A program made the position numbers and the translations under genes. Shown here in pieces: positions 1 through 11,035 of a stretch of DNA of 64,000 bases; position 1 is the first letter of the stretch, and every line of letters starts with the position of its first letter. This DNA comes from Escallonia rubra (taxonomy: Eukaryota; Streptophyta; Magnoliopsida; Escalloniales; Escalloniaceae), in assembly GCA_033065855.1 (NCBI GenBank), contig JAVXUO010002776.1:558001-622000 (forward strand), written 5' to 3'. A model generated the notes under the pieces. That model did not search any database. It saw only the letters and a program-made list of their open reading frames with translations, and was not told the origin of the DNA.

Positions 1-713
1 CATGTGACCAGGACATGCTACTAGACCAGCGAAACGCTAATAGCTAAGAGGAGGAGAGAAATTAGATAAGCTGCAAAATGTCTTAAGATGTACTGTTTTC
101 AGTTTGTAGGTATAAAAATTTATAAACGGAGAGATGGCCTAAAGGTGAAGCATGTAAAAATGAGAATGGGTAGACAAGTAGCATGCATTGTCTCCAAAAG
201 AGTCCCGTGCTCCGCCTCGAGAGAGTCAATAGTTCTTCTTATAATTAATAGCAATTTTGGAGTTAGAATCATCTGAATATTAGGACGAAAATTTTGCCCT
301 ATTTAATCCCCAATTTATTGTTTCACTATGTTTGTGTTATGTTTATTGGTTTCTATTTCTACCACCATAACGAATTGTTTCCTAAGCTTTCAAAATTGAT
401 GTAGGAACAAATTCTACATGCCAAGCTTTGCCTTAGGGTTGAAAAAGTAAGGTACAAGAATAGAAATAAAAGGTAAGGAAGTTAAGGACAAAAGAAAAGC
501 AATGTCAATTGGTTCATATTCCCTTACCAATGAAATAAATAAATGACGGTTGTTCTCTATGTCGAAGGTTAATTTGACCTTGAACTCACTATAATGTCAA
601 AAATGATCATTAAACTTAATGATTAGGCAATAAAGTCCTTTGTTACCGATTGTTAATGCCAAGTCCGTCAAGTTCTCTGCTACGAGGCACATGGAGCTTA
701 GTCTAGGACAACA
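1..713. other. Intergenic sequence, nothing recognised
   Basis: AT-rich sequence with only short open frames. No conserved motif, splice-consistent gene or repeat structure was seen. Confidence 0.5.
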
Positions 714-1940
714 TTGTCATTTAATGGAACTTTTAAAGTGATCTCATTTTTCTTAATCTTCTTTTATCTTTTTTGGAAGCAGCTAAGGTCACCACCATAC
801 CACAGCACCACCACGACTCCCGTACCCACCTTCACTGCCACCACGACCATGTCACAACCTCATCTACGACCCCAATTTCTTTTGTGCGTGCGTTGGAAGG
901 GGGGTACTCACGTCTGGATCAGTTTTCCAATGACGTGCAGAGGTCATATGGGCTATATCAGGTGTCGACCTATGTTGACTGGATGTGCCTCCAGCGATAT
1001 CTATTTGAGTGCTACATTGACTATAGGCCTGCAGGATATCCAGTGGCACATCCGTCATCGAGGAGGGGTACGGTGACGCGACCGGGTAAGTCTATGGTGG
1101 TACCGATCTGGTATGCGGGTGGACGTGTCTATGCTTGGGCTGGTGGGAAGAACCCGAGTGTGAGCTGGCGACGGTGTTTGACACGCGAGACGAGTGCCTT
1201 GCCCGTCTGTATGTCAATATGCATTCTTCGTACAGAACCCCTCCCATGCATATGCGGGAAATTAGTTTATGACTGAACAGGAGGAGAGACTTGACAGATT
1301 TGGAGGTGTCTCTGTTGGTGGCCTATTTCCCCAGATGGCTCCCTGTGTTGACTAATGACGGCACGAAGCCGGCGATGCCAAGGTGCTATGCAGCGAAGTA
1401 TAGTCTCGAATTGTTTGTCCTTGGCCTTTGAATACGACTTGGAGCCCCCATATGGTTATGCTAGTCCTTAGGATGTTGAGATGGCCTTCTGATATAATAT
1501 ACTGAAGGAGGCACGGGCATGGCCATCACCGACAGAGGATTGGATGAGGTCTGGTACACTGTTGACTAGAGTAGTGACAGTTGAGTATACGCGATGGTGG
1601 GAGCGAGTGCAGACGACATGGTCCGAGTGGTTGTCGCAGGAGCCGCCCAACAGGCAGCAATTCGACGTCTTTGCTGGTGACCGAGGATTGGGGTTGGTGT
1701 TAGCGCAGGTCACGAAACAGTCTGGCATGTCTATATTGCTTACTGGTGTGTCGGGTGTTAGTGCAGAGAGAGGTGTATGTGGTGATGCCAGACCTCGAGG
1801 TGGTGTAGAGAAGGGTGCTGCCGCGGGTGAGCCAACACTAGTCCATGTGCTAAGGGTGCCGGGTGCTAGCAAGGGTCCCCTTTCGACATTGAGAGTGGGG
1901 ATGATGGGCAGCTGGCGGACACAGACTGAAGAGGCCACAA
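714..1940 (+). pseudogene. Degenerate coding-like segment, unidentified
   Basis: This stretch has a higher GC content than its flanks, and partial open frames follow one another through frame changes. One frame runs from about 773 to 1210 and includes the peptide YVDWMCLQRYLFECYIDYRP. Another resumes after 1210 (SLLVAYFPRWLPVLT), and a third runs from about 1544 to 1960 (VEYTRWWERVQTTWSEW). These aromatic-rich peptides look like real protein sequence broken by stops and frameshifts. They are reminiscent of plant transposon-derived plant mobile domain proteins, but I do not recognise the family firmly. It could also be decayed retroelement coding sequence. Confidence 0.3.
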
Positions 1941-1959
1941 GATGTATGGGAGGAATCTG

Positions 1960-2640
1960 ACTCTGAGGTTAGCATTACCATTTACTCTCTTTCCATCTCA
2001 CCTTCCCACACATGGGTTCACCCACTCCACTCCCTTACTTCTCTTTCTTTTCACTTATCATTACACCTCTTTCCCTCATTTAATTCCCCCATCTTTCAGC
2101 TCACTCTCTCTCTCTCCCCCTCTTTCTTTCACCTTAACCAATCACCACTCCATCCCCTCATTCCCTCACGGACACTCTTTCTCTTTACCATTTTACTCTT
2201 CTTTATTAAATTCCCCGTCACTTCCCCCCTCCAATCGCAACTCCCTTATATTCCCATACCCAAGACCACTCTCTCTCCCTCTTCCATTTTCTCTTACAAC
2301 TCACTTCTCTTATACTCCCCTCACCAAGGCCGACACTCATGCCTTGACCAAGGCTGATCCCCCCCCCCTTCACGGCCCCAAGGCCGACCCCCTTCCCCCT
2401 TCTCTCTCTTATCCTTTCCCCATTAATTCCCTTCCTCCCCTCACTTTCTTCCTTTATTCACCAAATCAACATTTAACCTTTTTTTCCCTTTTCTTTCCTA
2501 ACTCCTCTAGTCAACCCACCGTTCTCTCTTCCTTATATCACTATCCCCACATACACCCCTTGGCACACCTCATTTATTCCCCTCACCACCACCCACATAT
2601 GACACTACCTCGACATGGCAAGTAGATGAGTTATATGTAA
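1960..2640. other. Pyrimidine-rich low-complexity tract
   Basis: A strongly C/T-biased tract of about 650 bp. It is open in one + frame only because its composition yields Ser, Pro, Leu, Phe and His codons. It has no domain, and it directly follows the degenerate coding-like segment. It may be the untranslated or LTR-proximal part of a dead element. Confidence 0.45.
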
Positions 2641-2830
2641 AACTACCTTGGCGTAGCGGGTGGGCAATTCCTTCAAAATATTACCTCGGGCAATGGAGTA
2701 GGCAATTCCTCTAGGATACTACATTTGACGCGCTGGAAGTGTTCCTACACAATGACTCACCCTCAGCATAGGAAAATTCTCGGGGATACTATCTCTGCCA
2801 CGATGCTTGCAACAGTTTCCTCGTCTCCTA
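2640..2830. repeat. Dispersed repeat shared with 30.24-30.83 kb
   Basis: This segment alternates phrases such as GGCAATTCCT, GATACTAC, GACTCACC and ACTATCTCTGCCA. The same phrases occur in the same order, several times over, at 30240-30830. The arrangement suggests diverged copies of one repeat, probably from the LTR or internal region of a retrotransposon. Confidence 0.5.
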
Positions 2831-5072
2831 TCTTTTCTATCTCTCTTCATGAACAGCCTCTGCCTCTTCGTTTCCTCCTATTTTCTCTCTCTCTCTTTAG
2901 TGACCACGTCTCTCAGATTTTGGTTCCAGATCTGACACAGGTATGGTTATTTTTCTATTCATCGCGGAGAATTTATTTATTTATAATTATTTTTTGTGGG
3001 TTGGGAGGGGATGGCGGGTAGTTTTGATAGGTTGTGTATATAATTGAAATTGAGAGAATTACAAGAACCGAAAATTTGTAATTCCTTGTAGATCTGACGA
3101 TTTTGATGGGCGTATAGATTGGTGAGGGCCTGTTGTGTGAGCTTTTACCCGTCCCTGCTTACCTTAGTTTTCTTTGATTTTTCTCTCCTTTTTTCCCCTT
3201 GTTATCGCAAATTGTAGACAATTATATAGAGAGTTTGTAGAGAATGATCTTATGGAGATTTTAGTGGAAAGCCAATAAAACAATTCCAGGCTTGCCTGAG
3301 AGCTCGTCCTAGATCTGATGTGAAGGTGTGAGTTCTCCCTTTTTTTAGAATTAGTTAGATATCTATGGTCCTGTGCTCTGCTTTCCGGCGTAAAAAATTG
3401 AACCTTTATATATCCATGTATCTTAGCTCTGGAGGTACAGCCTTTCCCTTTTCAGAATTTTCATTGAAATATATGCTTTTAGTTTTGATGATATTTTCAG
3501 TTGATAACTACAAGGTAAGTGTAGTGTTTCCCAATGAACAAATCTGTTCTACACTCGGTTATCATCACTTGGCGATTTATTTATACATTTTTTCCTGAAC
3601 TGCCAATGAACAAATTTTTTGAATCTCATTTTTTTTTTGCCTTCAGACAATGGAGAATTATAATTATGCGTGCCTAAGTATCTTCAGACAATGGAGAATC
3701 TCATTTTCTTTTTCATTTCTCAGGCTAACTTCATTTATAAAATACAAAGAAACGACAACATGATTAGGGCAGTAAAACAGTTTCGATCTTCTTGTATATA
3801 AGCTTTCGAGCCTTAGGCTGTTTCTTCCCTTCCTTACCTCATTGCACTTCCCTAGTTTGATGATAAAATTGTAATTTGAAAAGCTCTGTTCTTTACTGTT
3901 AGAATAATACTTTTGTTCTGATGCAGACGCGACGGATATGCAATCAAACTGGTACACAGTGTGAACAGTTTACAAGTTACACATACTAAAGATCGTTGTA
4001 AAAGTGTTGGGGAGAAACCTTCAGTATCAAAAAACTTTCGATGCTGAAGCAATGCTATTTGCTCCATGGTTTTGCTCTGTGATCAGCTTACAACAAGCTA
4101 GACTCGTGTTATGCGCACGGACAAGTGATGATCATGAAAGCTGATACCGTACCGCTTCAAGAACGTAATTATAGTGCTTGCAGTAATGATAATACTACCT
4201 TGCGGTATCTGCTCTCTCTTTTTATGTGCTTTGTGTATTATTTTTCTTGGCAGCTTTCTCTTTCGATTGTCATTGTAGATGTCGAGATTTTATAATAGTC
4301 CACATTGAATCCTTCCTCTCTACCCCACCCACCTCGGCCTATATTTTCGATTGTCTCTTTGCATGTGTTGATTCTTCTAAATATGAGCCGTACAATGGAA
4401 TTTCCCAGTTTCATTAGCTAAGATGCGGGTAAGTGACACTTTAGATCTTTAGTAGCAGAGTGGCTGGCTAGTTTCCCAATAAGAGTGGAAATTTCATTTT
4501 TAACGAAAGAAGTGTGCATGTCAAAGAAATTAAATTTCTTATTGAAATATGGTTATATTCCCCTTGAGTGGGGGATTTTTGAAAACTTCTTCCACAGTTT
4601 TTATGACCATAGACTTTTCTGCTGCTCAACTTCGCTGATATAAATGTCATCAATAGCTCCCCAAGCATGTCGTCCCTAAGCCACAACTTGCCAATGGGAA
4701 GTAACCCGTGGCCGGACATAAATAGTCAACAGGATGCAAATAGGGGGTTCTAGTTTGGTGGTTTCGTTTTGATGGTTTTACCTCGGTAGCTGCCGATGGG
4801 AGGAGAGACAAATGGATCTGATAGGAGATTTTGGGAAAGGGTAGATAGATGACAGAGGGGTTAGGGGTGGCAATTTGACCCGCACTCATTGGAGACGCGC
4901 CTAGCCCCTCTCTCACAGGGGCCTGTGTTTTAACTTTTGACCAGGCATTGCATTTGTTGTGGTTTTAAAATTTTAGAGTCGCCACAGTTGCGTGCAAGTT
5001 ATGGTCTTTAATGTTACTTGCCCCGTGCCTCGACCCGCACCAACCCACTGGTATACATATCATTTGTATTGG
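2830..5072. other. Intergenic sequence, no gene recognised
   Basis: About 2.2 kb with only short, unsupported open frames. A possible splice donor follows a pyrimidine-rich leader-like stretch near 2940, but no matching coding exon was found. Confidence 0.4.
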
Positions 5073-5275
5073 AGAACTAGACCATCCATTTCTATATGTG
5101 ACCATCTTACCATTTATTCATGCGTAAAACCAAAAACCAGAATCCTTTAAACCAAGCATCCAACTTCACTACTTTTTCTTTATCTAAAATTTGGATAGGT
5201 TACCGCTCTCACCAGCAAACGTGCCATTGTCATCTCCATTGCGAACCTACATTTGGTAAGACTGGTGCTTGCATT

Positions 5276-5643
5276 TCAATTGAAGTCTGCGGCTGCTGCC
5301 GCTGCTTCTGCGGCTGCTGCCGCGGCTGCTGCCGCGGCTTCTGCGGCTGCTGCGGCTGCTGCTTTCAGGTGGTCTCTGACCGGGGTCTTTTGCTGTTACA
5401 AGAGAGCTGTAGAATTAGACTAGGTCTGAGATTCGTTTTAAGCAAACAGGTTGTTTCTCTATTCTTGGTAGAATTATAACAACTAATGCAATAATAAGAT
5501 AAAGTATGTTGCTCTAGATTGTTACTCACATGGTTCTTGTAGCAGTCTTTGATGTGTTTTTGAAGCTGCTTGGGAGGTACTTTGTCGGAGCCGCAACTTG
5601 GGCAGTAGTTAGTCCGCTTAAACAACGAAGTGGGCCTTGCCAT
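5276..5643 (-). CDS. C2HC zinc-finger / polyalanine microgene, copy 1
   Basis: A predicted two-exon gene. Exon 1 (5643-5530) encodes 38 residues with a C-x2-C-x12-H-x3-C pattern (C14, C17, H30, C34), a likely zinc-binding knuckle, in a Lys-rich context. It ends at a strong donor, CAT|GTGAGT. The 136-bp intron ends TTGTAACAG. Exon 2 (5392-5276) is in phase and encodes QKTPVRDHLK, then 25 Ala/Glu residues (mostly Ala), then DFN and stop, for 76 aa in all. A canonical AATAAA lies downstream near 5114-5119. A possible acceptor (TAATTTCAG) stands just before the ATG, so an upstream exon is possible. The intron can also be read through as a 92-aa unspliced frame. I do not recognise the family. Confidence 0.5.
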
Positions 5644-5879
5644 TTCTGAAATTAGCCATTGATATTAGTAAATTGCAGAACTAGACCATCCATTTCTATA
5701 TGTGACCATCTTACCATTTATTCATGCGTAAAACCAAAAACCAGAATCCTTTATACCAAGCATCCAACTTCACTACTTTTTCTCTATCTAAAACTTGGAC
5801 AGGTTACCGCTCTCACCAGCAAACGTGCCATTGGCATCTCCATTGCGAACCTACATTTGGTAAGACTGGTGCTTGCATT

Positions 5880-6205
5880 TCAATTGAAGTCTGCGGCTGC
5901 TGCGGCTGCTGCTGCGGCTTCTGCTTTCAGGCGGTCTCTGACCGGGGTCTTTTGCTGTTACAAGAGAGCTGTAGAATTAGACTAGGTCTGAGATTCGTTT
6001 TAAGCAAACAGGTTGTTTCTCTATTCTTGGTAGGATTGTAACAACTAATGCAATAATAAGATAAAGTATGTTGCTCTAGATTGTTACTCACATGGTTCTT
6101 GTAGCAGTCTTTGATGTGTTTTTGAAGCTGCTTGGGAGGTACTTTGTCGGAGCCGCAACTTGGGCAGTAGTTAGTCCGCTTAAACAACGAAGTGGGCCTT
6201 GCCAT
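5880..6205 (-). CDS. C2HC zinc-finger / polyalanine microgene, copy 2
   Basis: This is the second copy of the same predicted microgene. Exon 1 (6205-6092) encodes the same 38-residue C2HC segment and the same CAT|GTGAGT donor. Exon 2 (5954-5880) begins QKTPVRDRLK, continues with 11 Ala/Glu residues, and ends DFN and stop, for 62 aa. Relative to copy 1 the alanine tract is 14 codons shorter, and His is replaced by Arg before LK. The start, the zinc ligands, the splice sites and the terminal DFN-stop are all kept. That retention suggests either a very recent duplication or constraint. The function is unknown. Confidence 0.5.
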
Positions 6206-6238
6206 TTCTGAAATTAGCCATTGATATTAGTAAATTGC

Positions 6239-7344
6239 AGACCATGCAAACCACGAAAGTTATCCCCCTACACCAACCCCCACCCCCACGCACAAAGAGA
6301 CGTAATCCTGGCACGCCCGCGTATGCACGCAGTTTGTTCTTGGATTATGCCGATTTGTATCACCTATTGTCCAATTAACAACCATTTTAATGACAGGCAA
6401 TTCAATTCAACTCCACCATTGCTACCTCACACAACCAGTATCGAACAACAGCTATCGGGCAGTCTTTTCGGGAATGGCTTATTGCATGGATTAATCTAGG
6501 TCAGGGACTAGGCAGATCCTGGCTTGCTGTTATATACTTTTTTACTACCATCTGGACCCATAGGAATAACGTCGTTTTTAATCATATACCCTTTAACCCT
6601 CATTTTGTCATTGCCCAAATCAATTTTCTTACTAGTATCATATCTGAGTTCTCCAAGAACCTACCTAGCTTCCCAAGACAGTTGCCACAACCAAACTGCT
6701 CACTTATGCCTCTCCTTCGATCACACTATCTTAACTTAGAGGCCTCGGTGATTCATAGTGCACGCAACCGAAGATGATTACCATGATCGTATATACGTCC
6801 TTTGATTCTAATAGGTTTCGTGTAGCGATTGGGGTCTCATGCTATCGTATTAATAAACGATGTGCCTCGGCCTCTTTTTCTACCCCAGCGACCGACTCTT
6901 TTTCTACTTTATCTCGTAGCTTATTATTAGTTTCATCATGGGCTCTACAACATCAATTCTTTCATATTAAAATGCTAGCAAATTCTTCTTTCCTCCTATT
7001 TCAGATATCGGGCTCTGAGGATATTTTGGACAGTGTGACACCTATTCTATATGATATTTGTCACCTTCTAAATAATTTCCATCGTTACAGTATTAAGAGG
7101 GCCGGCCCATACCTTTTGAAGGAAGCACGCTCTCTAGCACTTTTTGCTTGCCAGGCCCGGATACCGGTTTACCAAGACTGGGTGCTAGACAACTTATGGT
7201 GTTATGTGTCTCCTTGTGTTTTGGGTTTTATAGTTGGCTTATATCTTATTTTGCAAACTGTTTCTAGATCTTTCCTTGCTGTTGTAAGGCCTTAAAGTCG
7301 GTATCATCTTGTGAACTCCGTTATTTTATCTATGCAATTCTCTC

Positions 7345-7346
<2 letters not shown>
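6239..7346 (+). mobile_element. LINE 3' fragment (C-terminal ORF2 remnant)
   Basis: Translation around 6460-6740 gives FREWLIAWI followed by a segment like IWTHRNNVVFNHIPF. This matches, in order, the FKEWLIAWI and IWIFRNELVF region of the LINE at 40.56-40.75 kb in this window. It is therefore the C-terminal zinc-finger/RNase-H-proximal part of ORF2 from the same LINE family, broken by many stops. The fragment starts right at the end of the tandem duplication and ends in a long TA repeat that may be its 3' tail. It cannot encode a working protein. Confidence 0.65.

Positions 7347-7415
<69 letters not shown>
7347..7415. repeat. (TA)n microsatellite
   Basis: About 69 bp of uninterrupted TA dinucleotide between a LINE 3' fragment and the start of a second LINE fragment. 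Confidence 0.95.
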
Positions 7416-7419
<4 letters not shown>

Positions 7420-10400
7420 AAAAGAAAAACAATGACATTTTCAACCAAGCACTGTTCTTCCAATGATGTTCTATTTATTCGGAATGAATGTGACAATCCA
7501 AACGCATTCTTCAAATAATATGGGCCACTCAGCCCTCTCTGACTTTCTTCAAGCTCATCCATTACTTGATGTGAAATCGGTGGGGCCATCCTTCACGTGG
7601 ACTAATAATAGACAGGATCAGGCTTGCACTTATGAGCGGATCGATAGAGGATTTGCAAATATTGCTTGGTTTAATCTGTTCCCTCGGGCAACAGTCACAA
7701 ACTTGGATATTCAAACGTTTGACCAGAGAATCTCTACAACCTAACTCTCCACAGCAAAGCCACCATGGCCGCCCACCGTGCGTTGGCGCGCGTGGGGCAG
7801 CGGCCAGATTTTGGCCTAGCCTTAGATTTGTGTTCCGAGAAAGATGTGTGTTGGGTTCTTTGAGGTTTGGGTACTATAGTGGCCGGCGACGGATGAAGGG
7901 TGGCCGACGGGGACAACTGTGGTGCGGTGAAGCGCCATCTACCTTGGTCTGCGCCGATCTCTCTAGATCTGGATTTTTTCCTTGATCTACTAGCTCGTTT
8001 GGACTAAAATCGATGTGGCCGGGATTTCATCGACGCCAGCCGGAATCCCACTGGCGGTGGTCGGAATCCTGCCAGTAGAGTGCGGGATCTACATGCTGTG
8101 GGTTGATCGTGCTCAATAATATGCTTGATTGATGAGGTTGTCGTTGCTATGATGTTTTTCTTCAATTCCGACAGTGGCCGGATTTCCACCGGCGGCAACA
8201 GAAATTTTTCGGCAGTAGTGCGGGCTTAAAAGCAGGCTGGGGGGTTGAATATTGAGGTTACTGGCCGGATTCCTTTTTTGATGTTTGTGTGGTATAATGA
8301 GTTGTCCTCGGGGGTAGAGAGTGATGGGGATAAGGCGTCGGGGGGGCTTAGGGGTTTGGGCGTGTGTGTGTGTTGGGGGAGGGGGGGTTCGGGCCTTGGG
8401 AAGGGGGGGATGTGTAATAGGGTAACCTGCTCTAGGAATATAAGAGGGTGGGTGGGGGGGGGGGGAGAGGATACAGTTTGGCTTAGCTGGTTGTGATTGT
8501 TTGGTTTGCTGCCCGAGTTTTTCGGTTGCCGTGTTTTGGGGTGGCAATGTCGGTAAAATATCGTGACCCTTGCAAGGTTTACAGCCTCCTGTTTTTGCGC
8601 TGCAATCCCTTTGGTTATTGAGTACACCTTCGATTTTCGTATGGCTATTATTTTGTACTTCCTTATTGTAATCTTTGTGCTTTTATATTTTGTTTGTATC
8701 GGTTTTATTTGTTGTTGTTTATAACCTGTAGGCCTTCATTTGTTACTTTAAGTTAGGCTGAAGTGTAGGATATGCTCTGTTTCAATTTAACTGTAATAAG
8801 TATACGGCCTATAAGTTCGTTGTTAATTTTCTTGTATACACTGAGTTACGAAAATGTCGTGACCTTTTCAGTCGTTTGGCAAAATCTTGTAATCGCTTCA
8901 AAGCGCTTTAATTTCAATGCTATTCTCATCTTTATAAAAAAAACGTCTGACCACGCCCCGATTCTCCTAGATACTCAACCACAAGCCCATTTCTTGCCCC
9001 ACCCTAAAAGGTTTGAAGTCATGTGGTTGAAACATTTTGAGTGCAAACGGATTATTCTATCCATCTGGCAACAACGAGTCACGGGATCCCCCCTTTTCCA
9101 AGTGGCTACCTGGGGCCAACAGATGCTGAAGGAACTTAGCCTATGGAATAAGTTTCGCTTTGGCAATCTGGACAATCAAATTAAAGATACCCTAGCCCAT
9201 TTGAACTATTACCAAGCTCTTTTGCCAAACAGTGACGCACAACAGCCTGAACCACAAACACGTCACAAGCTGGATTGGTTGATAGATAGCGAGGAATTGT
9301 TCTGGGCCCAAAAGGCAAAATTGAGCTGGTTGGTATTAGGAGATAGGAACACCAAATTCTTCCATACATCAACCTTAATTCGACGTACCCATAACCGAAT
9401 ATTGACAATTACTGATGAAAACAACATAGCTCATACAGATCATGCTCAGATTGCAGAATGCTTCGTCAAACATTTCACCATTATTTTCTGCCCACCACCC
9501 TCGGGACGAGTGCTGTTCAGGCCTTTTCATCAGTGGAGTTTATCATGACCCAGCTAAATGATACACAAAAAAGCTTCCTTGACCGGCCCTTTACAGCCTT
9601 GGAAATTAAAACTACCTTATTTCAGATAAAACCTCTTAAGGCACCGGGGCAGATGGGATACCGGCCATTGTATATCAACAGTGTTGGGAGTTTTTGGAAA
9701 GACCCATAACCGCTGCAGCTCTCTCCTTCCTGAGATCAGGTCACATGCTTGGGATTACAAATAAAGCCTTTATTATGCTTATTCCGAAATGTAAGAATCC
9801 TATCAATGCAAGTGATTATTGGCCCATCAGTCTCTGTAACACCATGTACAAAGTAATTTCAAAGACCTTAGTGAATAAATTAAAAGGATGTTTGGGACAG
9901 CTCATCTCTCAGTTCCAGTATGCTTTTGTGAGTAACCGTCACATAGCGGACAATGTGCTTATTGCACATGAAATCACTGATAAAATCCGGAGATGCAGGA
10001 AAACAAAGAGGATTCTCGGTGCCTTTAAGATGGATATGAGTAAGGCCTATGACATACTTCAATGGCCTTTCTTCCAGAAAGTGCTCCAGAAAATGAATTT
10101 CCCGCAACATCTTATTCATCTGATCAATCAGCGTGTCTCAACGGTTTCTTATGAAGTTCTTATCAACGACTCACCAACGCAAGTTCTACCCGAAATGCGG
10201 AGTCCGTCAAAGAGACCCTCTCTCCCCTTATCTTTTTATTTTATGTGTAGAAGCTCTCTCTGCGGCCCTCACTGCAGCCCAAGACCACAAGATTATCCTT
10301 GGAATCAAAGCTGGCCTCCGTAGCCCCCCTATCAATCATATGTTCTTTGCAGATGATATTTTAATTTTTACTTAAATGAAACCAGCCTGCATTAATCATT

Positions 10401-11035
10401 TTCGGAACCTTCTCGCAGTATATTGTAATGAATCGGGCCAGCAAATTAATCGGGCTAAGTCATCAATTACTCTGAGTCCGAATGCTAGTGAACATGAAGC
10501 AAGAAAGACTGCCCAGATTTTGGCCTTTACTCTATCAAAAGACTTCGGCAGCTATCTAAGAAGCACTCTTGATATCTTCACCAAAAACAAATTATTCTTC
10601 AGGAACATTATTGATAAAATCGGGAACCGATGCGTAACTTGGAAGGGCTGGCTTTTAAATAAAGCAGGTCGAGTGACCCTCATCACATATGTTCTCCAGT
10701 CAATCGTCATATACCATATACATGTATGCCTTTTTCCTGCCAATGTGTGTCGTGAGATTGACTCGTTGCTTGCAAATTTCTGGTGGTCAGGAAAGCATAA
10801 TCATCGCGGAGTCCACTGGTTAAACTGGCATACCTTGTGTGGATCAAAAGAGAGGGGGGGACTAGGGTTTTAAAAAAAACTCAGCTATTTAACCAGGCCC
10901 TCCTATCTAAAGTCACCTGGCGTATTTGTGTGGAATCTAATAGTTTCATCTCCAAAGTTCTCCAAGGGAAATATTGCGTCAGACGACCTTTCCTCGGCTC
11001 CCTAGCAGCAGGCAAATTCGCGATTAAGACTTAGT
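7416..11035 (+). mobile_element. Decayed LINE: endonuclease and reverse transcriptase
   Basis: A remnant of LINE ORF2, truncated at both ends. The endonuclease part (7500-7725) contains SFTWTNNR and YERIDRGFAN. After a nested insertion it resumes at 8941 with SDHAPILLD, the conserved terminal motif of EEP endonucleases. The reverse transcriptase follows: LKAPG near 9640, DMSKAYD near 10030, and MFFADD near 10340, the catalytic Asp pair. The thumb-like region contains GWLLNKAGRVTL and ERGGLGF. Frameshifts or stops occur near 9540, 9700, 10190, 10375 and 10873. Homology to the LINE at 33.3-41.5 kb stops near 11020, where unrelated AT-rich sequence begins. It is dead and non-autonomous. Confidence 0.85.
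7726..8940 (+). mobile_element. Nested non-LTR insertion with poly(A) end
   Basis: This 1.2 kb block interrupts the LINE endonuclease exactly between LDIQTFDQ and SDHAPILL. It is flanked by a 13-bp near-perfect duplication, AAACGTTTGACCA at 7713-7725 and AAACGTCTGACCA at 8941-8953. It ends in an A-run, as expected of target-primed reverse transcription. The left part is GC-rich with repeated phrases (GCCGGAAT, GCAGTAGTGCGGG). The right part is AT-rich and ends like a plant LINE 3' end. No RT or endonuclease is present, so it is a 5' end joined to a 3' end, or a short non-autonomous derivative. Short open frames in it look compositional. Confidence 0.7.

Larger units (their letters stand above)
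5073..6238. repeat. Tandem duplication, two ~0.6 kb units
   Basis: Unit 1 is 5073-5676 (604 bp) and unit 2 is 5677-6238 (562 bp). They are nearly identical throughout. The main difference is a 42-bp shortening of a GCTGCN-type microsatellite in unit 2. Both units begin with AGAACTAGACCATCC and end with TAAATTGC. Each contains one copy of the two-exon minus-strand microgene described separately. The few substitutions suggest a recent duplication. Confidence 0.9.

Noticed and set aside
1942-2625. 227-aa Ser/Pro/Leu/His-rich open frame
   Set aside because: Explained by a C/T-biased low-complexity tract. No domain or codon-like structure.
8113-8627. Overlapping Pro/Ser/His-rich minus-strand frames
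   Set aside because: They come from G-rich homopolymer-like tracts in the nested insertion and carry no domain.
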